A stretch of 36,989 nucleotides of DNA from an uncultured bacterium (lineage in GTDB: Bacteria > Bacteroidota > Bacteroidia > Bacteroidales > Bacteroidaceae). This document shows positions 1 to 8,300 of the stretch, piece by piece. The stretch covers positions 1 through 36,989 of the forward strand of contig CALZTP010000015.1 of assembly GCA_945829115.1 (NCBI GenBank). The letters run 5' to 3'. A program made the translations under genes and the position numbers. The notes under the pieces are model-generated. The model made no database searches, had not been told where the DNA came from, and saw only the letters and a list, made by a program, of their open reading frames with translations. Position 1 is the stretch's first letter. Each line of letters opens with the position of its first letter.

Positions 1-20
1 AATATAGGCACTTTTTGGTC

Positions 21-40
21 TCGTCTGAAAAGACGATTTT
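21..40 (+). terminator. Hairpin terminator at left edge
   Basis: A perfect 6-bp stem (TCGTCT / AGACGA) closes a GAAA tetraloop and is followed directly by TTTT. This is a compact intrinsic terminator shape. It probably ends a gene lying to the left of the window, or acts as an attenuator in the leader of the porin gene that starts at 177. Confidence 0.5.
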
Positions 41-53
41 GAACACCCTACCC

Positions 54-111
54 TCAAGGGGGATGGACATGCATTGAATTTTGGACGGATTATTATTATC
101 CTCCCCCTTGA
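54..111 (+). promoter_or_regulatory. Inverted repeat in leader of the porin gene
   Basis: TCAAGGGGGA at 54-63 is exactly complementary to TCCCCCTTGA at 102-111, giving a 10-bp stem around a 38-base loop. It ends 65 bases before the porin start codon. TAATTTTG at 154-161 fits the Bacteroidetes -7 consensus TAnnTTTG, but I see no matching TTTG at the usual distance upstream, so the promoter is uncertain. The stem could be an upstream terminator or a regulatory leader; the sequence does not decide. Confidence 0.35.
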
Positions 112-176
112 TTATTCGAATATTTATATATGTTACATATTTTCAGGTATTAATAATTTTGGTAAAAAAAAAGATT

Positions 177-884
177 ATGAAAAGGATTAACATTCTTGGA
201 GCAGTGATGGCAGCAGCCCTCATGCTTCCAACCACCATGGTGGCACAAGAGAAAGTAGAAGCAACAGTAGGTGCAGATCTCGTAAGCAGCTATATCTGGA
301 GAGGTCAAGATCTTGGCGGCATGAGCATACAGCCTTCTCTCGGAGTAAGCTACAAAGGTTTGTCGCTATCTGCCTGGGGCTCTGTAGGCATTGAGCGCAC
401 CGACACCAAGGAGTTTGACCTCACACTCAGCTACAACGTTGGCAACTTGACAATCGGTGTTACCGACTATTGGTTCGCTTATAGCGATAAGGAGAACAAA
501 TACCTCCACTATGGTGCTCACTCAACAGCACACGTCTGGGAAGCCAACCTCGGTTACGACTTCGGTGTGGTAAATGTTAACTGGTATACAAACATCGGAG
601 GTGCTGATGGAGTAAAAGAGAACGGCAAGAGAGCATATTCTTCCTATATCCTTCTCAACGCACCTTTCCAACTCGGAGGTCTTGACTGGGAAGCAGAGGT
701 AGGAGCAACCCCATGGGCAACTTCTTCCTATGCTAAGGCAAGTGGCTTCGCTGTCTGCGATATCTCTCTGAAAGCCACTAAGGAAGTGAAGATAACAGAG
801 ACTTTCTCTCTTCCCGTCTTCGCAAAGATTGGGGTGAACCCAGCCAATGAGGCAGCCGACTTCACCTTCGGTATCAGCCTCTAA
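177..884 (+). CDS. TorF/Gcw_chp-like outer-membrane porin
   Basis: Predicted 235-residue exported beta-barrel protein. Residues 1-23 look like a signal peptide: MKRIN, then a hydrophobic run of Ala, Met and Leu, then a likely cut after MVAQ. The mature part alternates polar and hydrophobic residues with many Gly, Tyr and Trp, and opens with SSYIWRG, the feature I associate with the TorF/Gcw_chp family of small porins. It ends in a C-terminal beta strand (TFGISL). The frame is open back to 81, but the residues encoded there are not signal-like; the start at 177 puts a normal signal peptide first. It lies upstream of glnK and amt, which suggests (inference) passage of ammonium or small nitrogen compounds through the outer membrane. 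The substrate is unknown. Confidence 0.7.
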   Translation: MKRINILGAVMAAALMLPTTMVAQEKVEATVGADLVSSYIWRGQDLGGMSIQPSLGVSYKGLSLSAWGSVGIERTDTKEFDLTLSYNVGNLTIGVTDYWFAYSDKENKYLHYGAHSTAHVWEANLGYDFGVVNVNWYTNIGGADGVKENGKRAYSSYILLNAPFQLGGLDWEAEVGATPWATSSYAKASGFAVCDISLKATKEVKITETFSLPVFAKIGVNPANEAADFTFGISL

Positions 885-886
885 CA

Positions 887-906
887 CCCTTTTTAAGAGG
901 AAAGGG
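887..906 (+). terminator. Weak hairpin between porin gene and glnK
   Basis: CCCTTT (887-892) pairs with AAAGGG (901-906) around an 8-base loop just after the porin stop codon. A second weak stem, GGAGA/TCTCC at 908-924, follows. There is no good T-run, so read-through into glnK is likely; it may be only a partial terminator. Confidence 0.3.
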
Positions 907-1009
907 CGGAGATGGATTTTCTCCCACCTTTATTACATATTCTTCCTAACCAGAGAAGAAGAAATTAATTAAAGAATTTTTCAAATAATCACAAACACAA
1001 TTCCGATGT

Positions 1010-1357
1010 ATGAAAAAGATTGAAGCAATAATCAGGAAAACAAAGTTTGAGGAGGTAAAGGAAGCCTTGCTCAACAGTGATATCGACTGGTTTGAATACC
1101 ATCCAGTAAACGGAATCGGTCAAAGTCGTCAGGAGCGCGTATATCGTGGCGTACAGTACAGTACCGACAATATTGAGCGCATGAAAATCACCATTGTATG
1201 TCGTGAGATGTTTGTCGACTCTACGATAAAGGTTATCCTTAAGGTAGCCCACACTGGAGAGGTTGGCGACGGACGTATCTTCCTTTCTGATATGATTGAC
1301 GTATGGTCAATACGTACTGGAGAGAGCGGTGATACAGTTCTTAGAGACAAGAAGTAA
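1010..1357 (+). CDS. glnK: P-II nitrogen regulatory protein
   Basis: A 115-residue P-II signal protein, the usual length. It would bind ATP/ADP and 2-oxoglutarate and gate the ammonium channel encoded next to it. Visible family signs are the N-terminal MKKIEAIIR strand, a T-loop with VYRGVQY in which Tyr50 corresponds to the uridylylated Tyr51 of enteric P-II, the B-loop TGEVGDGRIF, and the C-terminal RTGE segment. The T-loop before the tyrosine is more acidic and aromatic than in proteobacterial proteins, which is common in Bacteroidetes. Pairing with amt supports glnK rather than glnB. No uridylyltransferase gene is in the window, so modification of Tyr50 is unproven. Confidence 0.92.
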   Translation: MKKIEAIIRKTKFEEVKEALLNSDIDWFEYHPVNGIGQSRQERVYRGVQYSTDNIERMKITIVCREMFVDSTIKVILKVAHTGEVGDGRIFLSDMIDVWSIRTGESGDTVLRDKK

Positions 1358-1499
1358 AGACATGCTTTTCATTCCTTTAATCCTGCAGAAAGGGGCGTAG
1401 AAAAAAACTGTTTCTCTTTTTTAGGCAAAGAAAGAAAAGATGTCTCTTTTTCAGGCGAGGAAAAGTAAAAAAAGGTTTCAAATTCAAAAACTGACGATT

Positions 1500-2741
1500 A
1501 TGTATATTCTCGATATTGCGACTCCAATTGTTGAGGAGTCAAAGGATTATGTAAACGGTTTGGATACCCTTTGGGTATTGTTAGGTGCTATGTTGGTGTT
1601 CTGGATGCAGCCAGGGTTTGCCCTCGTAGAGGCTGGTCTTACACAGAAGAAGAATGCTGCAAACATCCTTATGAAGAACTTCGTTGACTTCATGTGCGGC
1701 ACAGTTCTCTACTGGGTGATGGGATTCTCCATCATGTACGGTGCAGGAAGCTCACTCTTTGGTTGGGAAGGCTTCGGATTTATTGGTTCCGACAGCAATG
1801 TTCCTGCCGAGTGTACCTTCATCTTCCAGACAGTGTTCTGTGCAACAACAGCAACCATCGTCTCTGGAGCAATGGCAGAGCGCACAAAGTTCTCAATGTA
1901 TGTTCTCATCAGCATTCTCATCTCAGCATTCGTATATCCTATTGAAGGCCATTGGTCATGGGGTGGCGGATGGCTCTCAGAACTTGGCTTCCACGACTTT
2001 GCCGGAAGTACCGTTGTTCACCTCTGTGGTGGCGCTCTTGCTCTTGCAGGAGCAATTGTTCTCGGTCCACGTATTGGCAAGTACGATAAGAACGGCAAGA
2101 GTCGTGCTATTCCAGGTCATAACCTCACACTCTGCGCACTTGGCGTGTTCTGCCTCTGGTTAGGCTGGTTTGGTTTTAACCCTTGTAGCACGGTAGCAGC
2201 AACCGGTTATTCAAATGCAGTCAGCATGAGCCACGTATTCGTGACAACAAACATGGCAGCAGCAACAGGTGGTATCGCTGCTCTCATATACACTTGGATT
2301 TTCGATAAGAAGCCATCTCTTTCAATGGTGTGCAACGGCATACTTGCTGGTCTCGTAGGCATAACAGCCGGTTGCGACTGTGTCAGCATAGGTTCTGCAG
2401 CAATCATCGGCTTCGTGGTTTCAGCAGTGATGTGTTTCTCTGTAAGCTTCCTCGATAAGGTTTGCAAGATTGACGACCCTGTAGGTGCTATTTCTGTTCA
2501 CGGTGTTGGTGGCTTGCTCGGTACAGTCCTCACTGGCGTTTTCTGCGACTCTACAATTAGCGGTGTTGAAACATCTATTGGTGTTCAGCTTTTAGGCGCT
2601 GTTGTTGTTGCTCTCTTCGCCTTCTTCGCAGGCATAGTTCTCTTCAACATCATCAAGCGCACCCACGGACTCCGTTGCGACCGCCGCATTGAAGAGGAAG
2701 GTCTCGATGTTTACGAACATGGAGAGTCAGCATATAACTAA
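1500..2741 (+). CDS. amt: Ammonium transporter (Amt/Rh family)
   Basis: A 413-residue inner-membrane ammonium channel with about eleven hydrophobic segments. Diagnostic stretches are FWMQPGFALVEAG with KKNAANILMKN near the N-terminus, and two pore histidine regions: VHLCGGALALAG (first His) and ISVHGVGGLLGT (second His). The frame runs upstream to 1440, but that extension is basic and Lys-rich, unlike an Amt N-terminus; ATG 1500 gives the normal MYILDIATP start. It follows glnK by 142 bases, the classic pairing in which P-II blocks the channel when nitrogen is plentiful. The stop lies 87 bases before the glnN start, so the two are probably co-transcribed. Confidence 0.95.
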   Translation: MYILDIATPIVEESKDYVNGLDTLWVLLGAMLVFWMQPGFALVEAGLTQKKNAANILMKNFVDFMCGTVLYWVMGFSIMYGAGSSLFGWEGFGFIGSDSNVPAECTFIFQTVFCATTATIVSGAMAERTKFSMYVLISILISAFVYPIEGHWSWGGGWLSELGFHDFAGSTVVHLCGGALALAGAIVLGPRIGKYDKNGKSRAIPGHNLTLCALGVFCLWLGWFGFNPCSTVAATGYSNAVSMSHVFVTTNMAAATGGIAALIYTWIFDKKPSLSMVCNGILAGLVGITAGCDCVSIGSAAIIGFVVSAVMCFSVSFLDKVCKIDDPVGAISVHGVGGLLGTVLTGVFCDSTISGVETSIGVQLLGAVVVALFAFFAGIVLFNIIKRTHGLRCDRRIEEEGLDVYEHGESAYN

Positions 2742-2828
2742 TATGTAACCAGGAACTGTTTGTTATCTCATAACAAATTCCGAAAAGAAAAAGAAATACA
2801 ATCCACAATAAACAAAAGTAATATTATT

Positions 2829-5018
2829 ATGTCAGATCTTAGATTCAGAGTAGTCGAGACAGCCTTCAAGAAAAAGGCATCGGCAGTAGAGTCGCCATCA
2901 GAGCGACCAAGTGAATACTTCGGAAAGTACGTCTTCAACCGCGAGAAGATGTTCAAATACCTTCCAAGTAAAGTCTACAAGAAACTTATTGACGCAATAG
3001 ATAACGGTGCTGCCCTTGACCGTTCCATCGCCGACGAGGTTGCTGCAGGCATGAAGAAATGGGCAACAGAACTTGGTGTCACCCACTACACACACTGGTT
3101 CCAGCCTCTTACAGAAGGCACCGCAGAGAAACACGATGCCTTCGTGGAGCATGACGGAAAGGGTGGCATGATGGAAGAGTTCAGCGGCAAGCTGCTCGTT
3201 CAGCAGGAACCAGACGCTTCGAGCTTCCCAAATGGTGGCATCCGTAACACCTTCGAGGCACGTGGCTATTCTGCTTGGGACCCTTCATCACCAGTGTTCG
3301 TTGTTGACGATACACTTTGCATCCCTACCGTCTTCATCGCATACACAGGTGAATCTCTCGACTATAAAGCACCATTGCTCAAGGCCCTCCGTGCCGTTGA
3401 CAAGGCAGCAACAGACGTTTGCCACTACTTCAACCCTGAGGTAAAGAAGGTTATGGCTTACCTCGGTTGGGAGCAAGAGTACTTCCTCGTTGACGAAGGC
3501 CTCTACGCAGCTCGTCCAGACCTCCTCCTCACTGGAAGAACACTTATGGGACATGAGGCAAGCAAGAACCAGCAGCTTGAAGATCATTATTTCGCTGCAA
3601 TACCTATGCGTGTCGCAGCATTCATGAAAGACCTTGAAATAAGAGCTCTTGAACTGGGTATTCCTGTAAAGACACGCCACAACGAGGTGGCTCCAAACCA
3701 GTTTGAGCTCGCTCCTATCTTCGAGGAGTGTAACCTCGCCGTTGACCATAACATGCTGATTATGTCGCTCATGCGTCGTGTTGCACGCGATCATGGTTTC
3801 CGCGTCCTTCTCCACGAGAAGCCTTTCAAGGGCATCAACGGTTCCGGAAAGCATAACAACTGGTCGCTTGGTACAGATACCGGCATCCTTCTCCATGCTC
3901 CTGGTAAGACACCTGCCGACAACCTTCGTTTCATAACCTTTGTTGTGAACACACTCATGGCTGTTTACCGTCACAACGGACTCCTCAAGGCATCAATCAT
4001 GAGTGCCACAAACGCTCACCGTCTTGGTGCTAACGAAGCACCTCCAGCAATCATCTCCAGCTTCCTCGGTTCTCAGCTCACAAGCGTTCTGAACCATCTT
4101 GAGGTTAGTGAAGACGAAGAATTAGACGGTCTCAGCGGAAAACAGGGCTTGAAGCTTGACATCCCACAGATTCCTGAGCTTCTCATTGACAATACCGACC
4201 GTAACCGTACCTCTCCATTTGCTTTCACCGGAAACCGTTTCGAGTTCCGTGCCGTAGGTAGTGAGGCAAACTGTGCAAGTGCTATGATCGCCCTGAACAC
4301 AGCCCTCGCCGAGCAGTTGACAATCTTCAAGTCAGAAGTAGATGCACTCATCGCTTCTGGTGTAGAGAAAGAGAAGGCAATCATTCGCATTGTACGCAAG
4401 TATGTTAAGGAGTGCAAGCCAATTCGATTCGATGGCAACGGCTATAGCGATGAATGGAAGGAAGAAGCTGCTAAGCGCGGTCTTGACTGCGAAACCAGCT
4501 GCCCTCTCATCTTCGACAACTACCTTAAGGCAGAGAGCGTGAAGATGTTTGAGTCTGTTGGCGTTATGAACCAAAAGGAACTTGAGGCACGCAACGAGGT
4601 TAAGTGGGAAACTTACACAAAGAAGATCCAGATTGAGGCTCGCGTTCTTGGCGACCTTGCACTCAACCACATCATACCTGTTGCTACTGAATATCAGAGT
4701 AAACTTATTGACAACGTATATAAACTTCGCGAACTCTTCCCAGCAGAAAAGGCTGAATATCTCTCCAGCGAGAATATGAAGCTTATTGAAGAGGTTGGTG
4801 AGCATACAATCTATATCACTGAGCATGTGAAAACAATGGTCGAGGCACGCAAGGTGGCTAACAAGATTGAGACAGAGCGTGAGAAGGCCATCGCTTACCA
4901 CGATACCATCGCTCCTATGCTTGAGGAAATTCGTTATCACATCGACAAGCTCGAACTGATTGTCGACAACAAGATGTGGACGCTTCCGAAGTATCGCGAA
5001 CTACTATTCATAAGATAG
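2829..5018 (+). CDS. glnN: Glutamine synthetase type III
   Basis: A 729-residue type III glutamine synthetase (glutamate + ammonia + ATP to glutamine), far longer than the ~450-residue types I and II and the right size for Bacteroidales GSIII. Motifs include FPNGGIRNTFEARGY near the N-terminus, the ATP-site KPFKGINGSGKHNNWS, and TSPFAFTGNRFEFRAVGS. The C-terminal ~150 residues are helical and charged, as expected for the GSIII extension. The frame is open from 2760, but the Lys/Ser/Asn-rich extension is not conserved-looking; ATG 2829 (MSDLRFRVVETAF) is the likely start. It is followed by a strong hairpin terminator, so it probably ends the ammonium-assimilation transcript. Confidence 0.95.
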   Translation: MSDLRFRVVETAFKKKASAVESPSERPSEYFGKYVFNREKMFKYLPSKVYKKLIDAIDNGAALDRSIADEVAAGMKKWATELGVTHYTHWFQPLTEGTAEKHDAFVEHDGKGGMMEEFSGKLLVQQEPDASSFPNGGIRNTFEARGYSAWDPSSPVFVVDDTLCIPTVFIAYTGESLDYKAPLLKALRAVDKAATDVCHYFNPEVKKVMAYLGWEQEYFLVDEGLYAARPDLLLTGRTLMGHEASKNQQLEDHYFAAIPMRVAAFMKDLEIRALELGIPVKTRHNEVAPNQFELAPIFEECNLAVDHNMLIMSLMRRVARDHGFRVLLHEKPFKGINGSGKHNNWSLGTDTGILLHAPGKTPADNLRFITFVVNTLMAVYRHNGLLKASIMSATNAHRLGANEAPPAIISSFLGSQLTSVLNHLEVSEDEELDGLSGKQGLKLDIPQIPELLIDNTDRNRTSPFAFTGNRFEFRAVGSEANCASAMIALNTALAEQLTIFKSEVDALIASGVEKEKAIIRIVRKYVKECKPIRFDGNGYSDEWKEEAAKRGLDCETSCPLIFDNYLKAESVKMFESVGVMNQKELEARNEVKWETYTKKIQIEARVLGDLALNHIIPVATEYQSKLIDNVYKLRELFPAEKAEYLSSENMKLIEEVGEHTIYITEHVKTMVEARKVANKIETEREKAIAYHDTIAPMLEEIRYHIDKLELIVDNKMWTLPKYRELLFIR

Positions 5019-5071
5019 CTTTTGTTTATCAGATAGGTATTTTACTGGAAAAAACGAGATTGCCGTTTTAT

Positions 5072-5115
5072 CCCTCGATAGGAATGTGCTGCTCCTATCG
5101 GGGGAGTTTTCGTTT
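5072..5115 (+). terminator. Intrinsic terminator after glnN
   Basis: CCCTCGATAGGA (5072-5083) pairs with TCCTATCGGGGG (5093-5104) with one mismatch, around a 9-base loop, and is followed by AGTTTTCGTTTT. Stem length and T-rich tail are typical of a rho-independent terminator. Confidence 0.8.
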
Positions 5116-5136
5116 TAAAAGCAATACAGGTGTAAA

Positions 5137-5186
5137 TACTTACATTTATACACAATATTTGCTGTATTACTTACAATTTGTAAGTA
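5137..5186. promoter_or_regulatory. Operator-like repeats upstream of gltB
   Basis: The octamer TACTTACA occurs at 5137-5144 and at 5168-5175, starts 31 bases apart (about three helical turns). Its inverse TGTAAGTA is at 5179-5186. The second and third copies form a 19-base palindrome with perfect 9-bp arms around a central T (5168-5186). The sites lie about 60-110 bases upstream of the putative gltB -7 element, a plausible position for an activator. The regulator is unknown. Confidence 0.45.
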
Positions 5187-5216
5187 TGTTATATTTTAAA
5201 AATTATTAATCGTCAT

Positions 5217-5252
5217 TTTGCTTCGATATTATATAGAATAGTAGTAATTTTG
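5217..5252 (+). promoter_or_regulatory. Putative gltB promoter
   Basis: TAATTTTG at 5245-5252 matches the Bacteroidetes -7 consensus TAnnTTTG exactly. TTTG at 5217-5220 is a candidate -33 box, but the 24-base gap is a little longer than the usual 19-21. Transcription would start near 5260, leaving a leader of about 115 bases before the gltB ATG. Confidence 0.5.
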
Positions 5253-5375
5253 CAACGAATTTAGATAATACACAAGCACAAAGAAAGCATTTGCGGATAT
5301 TTTAATATCACAAAGAAAGTATTTCTGTAGTTTCGTTCAACACAACGTAAACAAAAGCAAAAAAATTATAGAGTT

Positions 5376-8300
5376 ATGAGTACAGAAAAGCAACAAGGAC
5401 TTTACAATGCCGCGTACGAGCACGACGCATGTGGTGTCGGAATGGTTGTAAACATCCATGGCAACAAAAGCCATGAGTTAGTGGATAACGCATTAAGAGT
5501 ATTGGAGAATATGGAACACCGAGGAGCTGAAACCAGAGACAAAACCGGTGATGGTGCTGGTATTCTCCTCCAGATTCCTCATGAGTTTATTCTTCTTCAG
5601 GGTATCCCTGTACCTGAGAAAGGTCATTACGGCACAGGTATTGTCTTCCTCCCAAAAGATGCAGAGCGTCAGAGCGAGATTCTTCGTGTTATGCTCGAAG
5701 AGATAGAGCGTGTTGGTCTCCAGTTAATGCACCTGAGAACAGTTCCTGTGAACACAGACGTTCCTGGTGTTGCCGCCCGAGAGGTGATGCCAGACATCAA
5801 GCAGGTGTTCATAACTGGCGTTGCCGATGAAGACGTGCTTGTCTTCGACCGTATTCTATATAAAATCCGCAAGAAGATTGAGAACAGAATAAAGGATGAG
5901 GATTTCTATATCTGTTCTCTCTCATCAAAGAATATCATCTATAAGGGAATGCTCACCAGCGGACAGCTGCGCCGTTTCTTCCCTGATTTGAGCAATAACT
6001 ATTTCACATCAGGATTGGCACTCGTGCATAGCCGTTTCTCAACAAACACATTCCCGAAATGGAAGCTTGCACAGCCCTTCCGCCTACTCTGCCACAACGG
6101 TGAGATCAACACAGTGAGGGGAAACCGTGGATGGATGAAAGCCCGCGAGAGTGTCCTCAGCAGTGACGCTCTGGGAGACATAAAAGACATTCGTCCAATC
6201 ATTGAGGAGAATATGAGCGACTCTGCCAGCCTTGACAATGTCTTTGAGTTCCTTGTGATGTCAGGACTGTCACTCCCTCAAGCAATGGCAATTCTTGTTC
6301 CAGAGTCTTTCAACGATAAAAACCCTATTTCAGAAGACCTAAAGGCGTTCTATGAGTATTACTCCATTCTCATGGAACCTTGGGACGGTCCGGCAGCACT
6401 TATGTTCAGCGACGGACGCTTTGCTGGTGGAATGCTCGACCGCAACGGTCTTCGCCCTTCACGTTATACTATAACGAAGCAAGGTATGATGGTGGTTGCC
6501 AGTGAGGTAGGTGTTATGGACTTTGAGCCAAACGACGTTGTTAACAAAGGTCGTCTGGAACCTGGAAAGATTCTTCTTATTGACACTAAGGAAGGAAAAA
6601 TCTATTACGATGGCGAAATAAAAGAGAAGCTCGCAAAGGAACACCCTTATCGTGAATGGCTATCAACAAACCGCATCCAGCTTGAGAAACTGAAGAGTGG
6701 ACGAAAGGTGGAGAATAGCGTCACGAACTACGAGACAAAGCTTCGCGCTTTCGGCTTTGGTCAGGAGGATATCGACAAAACCATCGTACCAATGTGTACC
6801 ATGGGTCAAGAGCCTGTGGCTGCCATGGGAAACGACACTCCTCTCGCAATCATCAGCGACCGACCACAGATTCTCTTCAACTATTTCCGCCAGCAGTTCG
6901 CACAGGTAACAAACCCTGCCATCGACCCTATTCGTGAGGAACTCGTGATGTCGCTCACTGAATATATCGGTCGTGTGGGAAGCGGAATACTCACTCCCGA
7001 CGAGTCAAACTGCAAGATGGTGCGCCTCCCTCAGCCTGTGCTCACCAACACTCAACTTGACATTCTCTGCAACATACGTTATAAAGGTTTCAAGACCACA
7101 AAGCTCTCTATTCTCTTTGACATTGAAAAAGGAGAAAGTGGTTTAAGAAGTGCACTCGATTCTCTTTGCAAGGAGGCAGAGAACAGTGTTGATGAGGGTG
7201 TTAACTACATCATTCTCTCTGACCGTGACATAGACATCAAGCATGCTGCCATTCCTTCTCTCCTCGCCGTGAGTGCTGTTCACCACTATCTTATCAGCGT
7301 TGGAAAGCGTGTGCAGACGGCTTTGATTGTTGAGAGCGGTGAGATTCGTGAGGTGATGCATGCTGCACTCCTTCTCGGTTACGGTGCGAGTGCCATTTGT
7401 CCGTACATGACCTTTGCGGTCATTGACGACCTTGTTAAGAACCACAAAATTCAAGAGGAATACGGAACTGCTGAAAAGAACTACATAAAGGCTGTTGATA
7501 AAGGCTTGAAGAAAATCATGTCTAAGATGGGTATCTCTACAATACGTTCTTATCGTGGTGCAAAGATCTTTGAGTCTATCGGTCTTTCTGAAGGTCTTCT
7601 GAAGAAATACTTCGGAACAGAGACAAGCACAATAGGTGGTATCGGACTTAGAGATATCGCAAAGGAATATACCGCTCTGAACAAGGAGGCATTCAAAGAC
7701 CATGGTGCAGAGAGCATTCTTCCAAACAACGGTCTGTTCTCTTACAGAAAAGATGGTATCGACCATGCTTGGAATCCAGAGACCATTGCAAACCTTCAGA
7801 TTGCCACTCGTCTCGGTTCCTACAAGAAGTTCAAGGAATGGGCAGCTATTGTAGACAAGAAAGAGAAGCCTATCTTCATCCGTGACTTTATGTCATTTAA
7901 GAAGGCTGCTGTCCCTACCCCACTTGAAGAGGTGGAACCTGTTGAGAGCATCGTGAAGCATTTCGTCACGGGTGCGATGTCGTTCGGAGCGTTGAGCATA
8001 GAGGCTCACGAGGCTCTTGCACTCGCTATGAACAAGCTTGGCACGAGAAGCAACACTGGTGAGGGTGGTGAGGACAATGCTCGTTACCATACAGAAGTAG
8101 ACGGCGTGAGCCTTAGCAGTAAGACGAAGCAGATTGCTTCTGGACGTTTCGGCGTTACAGCAGAATATCTTGTCAATGCCGAAGAGATTCAGATAAAGGT
8201 TGCACAGGGTGCAAAGCCGGGTGAAGGTGGCCAGCTGCCAGGTTTCAAGGTAAACAAAATCATTGCGAAGACACGTAACGCTATTCCTGGAATAACATTG

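Noticed and set aside
81..176. Upstream extension of the porin gene
   Set aside because: It would place a hydrophobic segment ahead of a good signal peptide; the start at 177 is better.
3288..3974. 228-codon antisense frame within glnN
   Set aside because: Shadow of a strongly coding gene; composition is Cys/Val/His-rich with no motif.
7143..7766. 207-codon antisense frame within gltB
   Set aside because: Shadow of gltB; no independent evidence.
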